Shown piece after piece: positions 15,437-18,760 of a stretch of 18,760 nt of DNA. Source of the stretch: Ktedonobacteraceae bacterium (GTDB lineage: Bacteria > Chloroflexota > Ktedonobacteria > Ktedonobacterales > Ktedonobacteraceae); assembly GCA_014896635.1 (NCBI GenBank), contig JADBKA010000088.1, forward strand, positions 1 to 18,760, given 5' to 3'. The notes beneath the pieces were generated by a model that was not told the DNA's origin, did not search any database, and worked only from the letters and a program-made list of their open reading frames with translations. The first letter of the stretch is position 1. Each line of letters starts with the position of its first letter. The position numbers and the translations under genes were made by a program.

Positions 15437-16675
15437 ATGTCTCGTGTTGTTGTCACCGGAATGGGGTTAGTGACCTCGTTAGGTAACGACCTGGCGTCCA
15501 ACTGGGAAGCACTGTGTCAGGGGAGGTCTGGTGTCAGCGAAATTACTGCATACGATACCAGCGCATTTCGCGTGAAGTTTGGCGCGCAGATCAAGAACTT
15601 CGATCCATTACTGTACATGGATCGCAAAGAGGCACGGCGCAATGATCCCTACGAGCAACTCGCTATTGCTACAACGAAACAGGCGCTGGCCCAGGCAAAG
15701 CTTGAAATCACTGACGATATTGCCGATGATGTGGGTGTCTATATCGGCAGTGGTATCGGCGGCCTGACGACGCTGCATGATCAGTTCAAGATCCTCCATG
15801 AGAGAGGGCCTGATCGCATCAGTCCGTTCTTTATTACGATGATGGTGATTGATGGCGCGCCCGGCGTCGTTTCGATTCTCACGGGAGCCAGGGGACCAAA
15901 CTGGGCGGCAGTCTCGGCCTGCGCTACCAGTGGCAATACGATTGGCGAGGCGTGGGAGACGATCAGGCGCGGAGATGCGAAAGTGATGATCGCCGGCGGC
16001 TCGGAAAAGGCCATCACACCGATTGGCATGGCGGCCTTTGACAATATGCACGCCATTTCGCGTCGTAACGACGATCCCCAGGGCGCGAGCCGTCCCTTCG
16101 ATGCCACGCGCGACGGCTTCGTGATGGGCGAGGGTTCTGCCACGTTGATTCTGGAAGACCTGGAGTTTGCTAGGGCGCGCGGCGCGACCATCCTGGCCGA
16201 GATGGTCGGCTACGGCTGCACGAGCGATGCCCACCACGTGACCGAGCCGGCGCCGGGCGGAGAGGGACTGGTGCGAGCGATGCGACGCGCCCTGCAAAAG
16301 GCCGGACTGCGTCCCGACCAGATTGACTACATCAATGCGCATGGCACATCGACGCCGTACAACGATAGTGCAGAAACGCAGGCCGTCAAAACCTGTTTTG
16401 GCGATCATGCCTACCGCCTGGCAATCAGTTCCACCAAGTCGATGACGGGCCATACGCTGGGGGCTGCCGGCGCAGTTGAGGCGGTCATCTCGATTCAAAC
16501 GATCCTGACGGGCATTATTCCGCCAACCATCAATCTGCACCATCCCGACCCACAATGTGATCTCGACTATGTGCCGAACGAAGCGCGGCATGCCACCGTC
16601 AATGTGGCGATGTCAAATGTGATGGGCTTCGGCGGCCACAATACCAGCATGATCTTCAAACGGTACGAAGAGTAG
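15437..16675 (+). CDS. fabF: Beta-ketoacyl-ACP synthase II
   Basis: A 412-residue cytosolic thiolase-fold condensing enzyme that adds malonyl-ACP to growing acyl-ACP in fatty acid elongation. The catalytic triad is intact: C162 (VSACATSG), H302 (INAHGTSTPYND) and H339 (KSMTGHTLGAAG), each one residue from E. coli FabF numbering. The N-terminus SRVVVTGMGLVTSLGND and the C-terminus MSNVMGFGGHNTSMIFKRYE are typical. AGGAGG lies 9 nt before the ATG. It sits between the two biotin-related carboxylase genes, so malonyl supply and its use are co-expressed. Length and motifs favour ordinary FabF over a polyketide ketosynthase. Confidence 0.96.
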   Translation: MSRVVVTGMGLVTSLGNDLASNWEALCQGRSGVSEITAYDTSAFRVKFGAQIKNFDPLLYMDRKEARRNDPYEQLAIATTKQALAQAKLEITDDIADDVGVYIGSGIGGLTTLHDQFKILHERGPDRISPFFITMMVIDGAPGVVSILTGARGPNWAAVSACATSGNTIGEAWETIRRGDAKVMIAGGSEKAITPIGMAAFDNMHAISRRNDDPQGASRPFDATRDGFVMGEGSATLILEDLEFARARGATILAEMVGYGCTSDAHHVTEPAPGGEGLVRAMRRALQKAGLRPDQIDYINAHGTSTPYNDSAETQAVKTCFGDHAYRLAISSTKSMTGHTLGAAGAVEAVISIQTILTGIIPPTINLHHPDPQCDLDYVPNEARHATVNVAMSNVMGFGGHNTSMIFKRYEE

Positions 16676-16682
16676 CAAATTC

Positions 16683-17126
16683 ATGGAAACACCGGAAAAA
16701 CCAGGATGGCTGGAGCGCATCGAGCACCTGATCCAGATGCTTGAAGGCAGTACGATCAGTGAGTTAGAGTTAGCTGAAGGGGATACTGAAATTGTCATCC
16801 GCCGCACGCCCGGCATGATGATGACGGCCATGCCCGCACAGGCTGATGATCCTCCTGGCGCTTCAAACGCGCCGCGCGCCGATCATAGCGTGCCGGTGGT
16901 GGCGCCGCTGACAGGCGTGTACTACGCTGCCGCCTCGCCTGCCTCGCCGCCTTTTGTGCAGGTCGGCGACGTTATACACGTCGGGCAGGTTGTTGCTCTG
17001 GTCGAAGCTATGAAGGTCTTCAACGAGATCACAGCCGAGGTAACGGGCCGTGTTGTGGCTATTGTGGCGAAGAACGGGGATGTAGTGCAAAAAGGCGATG
17101 TGCTGCTGCGCGTCGAGCCGCTCTGA
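16683..17126 (+). CDS. accB: Acetyl-CoA carboxylase biotin carboxyl carrier protein
   Basis: A 147-residue two-part carrier. Residues 1-45 form the helical N-terminal region (WLERIEHLIQMLEGSTISELELAEGDTEIVIRR), followed by a flexible Ala/Pro/Met linker (about 46-69) and the biotinyl domain (70-147). The biotinylated lysine is K111 in VEAMKVFNEI, within the usual EAMK motif. A 'thumb'-type segment, ASPASPPFVQVGD, marks it as an acetyl-CoA carboxylase carrier instead of a generic lipoyl/biotinyl domain. It carries carboxybiotin from AccC to the absent carboxyltransferase. Only 7 nt separate it from fabF, so it belongs to that operon. It is the last gene of the operon. Confidence 0.95.
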   Translation: METPEKPGWLERIEHLIQMLEGSTISELELAEGDTEIVIRRTPGMMMTAMPAQADDPPGASNAPRADHSVPVVAPLTGVYYAAASPASPPFVQVGDVIHVGQVVALVEAMKVFNEITAEVTGRVVAIVAKNGDVVQKGDVLLRVEPL

Positions 17127-17193
17127 TTTTCTTTGGTAGCCCCCTCTCTTCTGCCGTTTTCTCCTCATGGCTTTGAGAAGGAGGAAATTTCCC

Positions 17194-17496
17194 ATGCGGG
17201 TACAGTTGAAAATAGAAGGAGGAATCGCCTTCTTCCCAGGTCTCCGTAAGCCGGTAGTGATCGACACTGATCACCTGCCCGCCTCTGAAGCCGCCGAACT
17301 CAAACGCCTGGTACAGGCCACCCGCTTCTTCGATCTGCCAGAAACGGTCTCACCCCCGCCGCCGGGCGCCGCCGATTACCAGCAGTATGTCATCACCGTT
17401 GAGGATGAGGGAAGACAGCATAGCGTGCGTTTGACCGATCCCGTTGAGAATCCTGCGATGCAGGCGCTACTCTCCTATTTGCAGGCCAGGCGCTAA
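17194..17496 (+). CDS. Emfourin-like inhibitor of the adjacent M4 peptidase
   Basis: A 100-residue small protein with the emfourin pattern: a first strand followed by GGIAFFPGLRKPVVID, an Ala/Leu helix (EAAELKRLVQATRFFDLP) and a C-terminal YVITVEDEGRQHSVRLTD strand pair. Emfourins are known as protein inhibitors of protealysin, encoded beside protealysin-like peptidases, and this gene lies 107 bp before such a peptidase. No signal peptide is seen, so it should act in the cytoplasm or wherever the unsecreted peptidase is found. AAGGAGG with 9 nt spacing fixes the ATG at 17194; the frame extends to 17167 without a binding site. Inhibition of the neighbour is inferred from family and context. 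Confidence 0.82.
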   Translation: MRVQLKIEGGIAFFPGLRKPVVIDTDHLPASEAAELKRLVQATRFFDLPETVSPPPPGAADYQQYVITVEDEGRQHSVRLTDPVENPAMQALLSYLQARR

Positions 17497-17603
17497 GAAT
17501 AAAAAGCACCGGCGAAAAATGTTGGCTGCCTTCGTATAATGGATAGCAACGGAGACAACAAAGGAATGCCGCAGGGCAAAACATGGAGGAAGGAGTCTCT
17601 CGT

Positions 17604-18692
17604 ATGGATGCAAAGACGATCCACTCGCACGCCATCTGTCCCATCTGTCCCATTCTGCCACCGTATATTCTCCGCGCTATTGCCCAGAATGGAACAGCAC
17701 AGCAACGCTCCACAGCGTTGCAAACGCTGGCAGCCGACCAGACATTTCGCTTGCTGCGCGCTACCCAGGCGCTGCCAGCGCAACCGGCAGTACGCCGCCG
17801 CGTCACCCTGGCCGTCGAAGGCCAGCCACAGCGCACAATTTTCGATGCTCACAATACACAAACCCTGCCCGGTGACATGGTACGCGGTGAAGGCGCTCCT
17901 TCCACCGGCGATCCGGCAACCGACGAAGCCTATGATGGACTCGGCGCGACCTACAACTTCTACTGGAAGACCTACGAGCGCAATTCCATCGACGATAGTG
18001 GGCTGCCGCTCAATGCAACTGTCCACTTCGGCCAGCACTACAATAATGCTTTTTGGAATGGAGAACGCATGGTGTTCGGCGATGGTGATGGGGAATTATT
18101 CAATCGCTTCACTATTTCACTCGATGTGATTGGCCACGAACTGACGCACGGCGTGACCGAGGACGAGGCGCGACTGATCTACTCAGGCCAGCCAGGCGCG
18201 CTCAACGAATCACTCTCCGATGTGTTCGGTTCTCTCGTGAAACAGTTTGCCCTTCAACAGACCGCAGATCAGGCCGACTGGTTGATCGGCGCTGGCCTGT
18301 TTACCGAACGAGTCCAGGGTGTCGCGCTGCGCTCTATGAAGGCGCCCGGCACGGCCTTTGATGATCCCGTCCTCGGGAAGGACCCTCAGCCCGCTCATAT
18401 GCGCGACTTCGTCTATACCTTCGAGGATAATGGAGGCGTGCATATCAACTCCGGTATCCCCAATCATGCCTTCTACCTGGCTGCTGTAGAACTGGGAGGC
18501 TACGCCTGGGAGAAAGCCGGTCTCATCTGGTATGAAACGCTGCGTGACTCTGGCCTCAGGCCCAATAGTGGTTTTCGCACTTTCGCCCGGCGCACGCTCG
18601 CCAACGCGGCTCGCCTTTTCGGTCAGAACAGCGCCGAACAGCAGGCCGTTCGCGTCGCCTGGAGCAAAGTCGGGCTGGAGATTAGCGCATAA
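17604..18692 (+). CDS. M4-family (protealysin-type) metallopeptidase
   Basis: A 362-residue zinc endopeptidase of the thermolysin family. The active site is intact: H178-E-L-T-H182 and the third zinc ligand E202 (ALNESLSDVFG), 24 residues from H178 as in thermolysin, and the catalytic His H280 (GGVHINSGIPNHAFY). The prodomain is short: a PPYILRAIAQNG motif at residues 19-30, after two cysteines (C12, C15), is the hallmark of protealysin-like precursors, which differ from thermolysin by their roughly 50-residue propeptide. No Sec signal is present, also a trait of protealysins. AAGGAG (17590-17595) with 8 nt spacing supports the ATG at 17604 over the in-frame 17583. A TATAAT occurs at 17535. 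An emfourin-like gene lies just upstream. Confidence 0.94.
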   Translation: MDAKTIHSHAICPICPILPPYILRAIAQNGTAQQRSTALQTLAADQTFRLLRATQALPAQPAVRRRVTLAVEGQPQRTIFDAHNTQTLPGDMVRGEGAPSTGDPATDEAYDGLGATYNFYWKTYERNSIDDSGLPLNATVHFGQHYNNAFWNGERMVFGDGDGELFNRFTISLDVIGHELTHGVTEDEARLIYSGQPGALNESLSDVFGSLVKQFALQQTADQADWLIGAGLFTERVQGVALRSMKAPGTAFDDPVLGKDPQPAHMRDFVYTFEDNGGVHINSGIPNHAFYLAAVELGGYAWEKAGLIWYETLRDSGLRPNSGFRTFARRTLANAARLFGQNSAEQQAVRVAWSKVGLEISA

Positions 18693-18697
18693 AGAGA

Positions 18698-18748
18698 TTT
18701 TCGAGGGGTACCCACGCCGTTACGGGATGAGTACCCCCCCCCCGAAAA
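18698..18748. repeat. Interrupted inverted repeat with a C10 tract downstream of the M4 peptidase gene
   Basis: TTTTCG (18698-18703) and GGGGTAC (18705-18711) pair with GTACCCC (18731-18737) and CGAAAA (18743-18748). A run of ten C (18734-18743) forms part of the right arm. The structure begins 6 nt after the peptidase stop and may act as a terminator, though the expected U-tract is short (CTTTTT at 18753-18758). The C run could also vary in length between cells or assemblies. Confidence 0.5.
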
Positions 18749-18760
18749 GTATCTTTTTCC

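Noticed and set aside
15608..16591. A 327-codon open frame antisense to fabF
   Set aside because: It lies wholly inside a clearly conserved fabF with intact catalytic residues, and its translation shows Arg/His-rich, low-complexity character typical of a GC-rich shadow frame.
17539..18129. A 196-codon frame overlapping the M4 peptidase gene in another frame
   Set aside because: The overlapped frame contains the PPYIL prodomain motif and HELTH zinc site, so the alternative frame is a shadow.

Overview
The window is chromosomal DNA of a GC-rich, sugar-scavenging bacterium. Gene content fits the Chloroflexota, probably class Ktedonobacteria: several carbohydrate ABC importers with lipoprotein receptors, FGGY kinases and FucI-like isomerases, a split accC-fabF-accB operon, and an emfourin/protealysin-type M4 peptidase pair. 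This placement is inferred from gene style and was not checked by phylogeny. I see no rRNA, tRNA, CRISPR array, phage gene or intact insertion sequence.

Region 1 (109-8310) is a sugar utilisation locus built around a divergent control region (4118-4518). Leftward run a LacI-family regulator, an L-fucose/L-arabinose-isomerase-family protein and an FGGY sugar kinase. Rightward run the three parts of a CUT2 (ribose-type) importer: duplicated ATPase, permease and lipoprotein receptor. The likely logic is import of a free monosaccharide, isomerisation to a ketose and phosphorylation, with the LacI protein repressing both arms. The control region holds four matching 12-bp operator-like sites, two downstream of each predicted promoter.

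Region 2 (8311-13899) is a second, separately promoted sugar locus: a BNR/Asp-box sialidase-fold protein without a signal peptide, a CUT1 importer (lipoprotein receptor and two permeases, no ATPase) and a DapA/NanA-family aldolase. Together these resemble the core of sialic-acid or deoxy-sugar-acid scavenging, but NanE/NanK-type genes are absent here, so the substrate is open. A strong promoter (TTGACA-17 bp-TATATA) with repeats around it and a hairpin in a long leader precede it.

Region 3 (13900-17126) is a fatty-acid initiation operon: biotin carboxylase (AccC), beta-ketoacyl-ACP synthase II (FabF) and biotin carboxyl carrier protein (AccB). An extended -10 promoter and a short, well-initiated leader ORF that overlaps the accC start lie upstream.

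Region 4 (17194-18692) is an emfourin-like inhibitor followed by a protealysin-type M4 metallopeptidase with all zinc ligands intact. The window ends in an inverted repeat containing a run of ten C residues.
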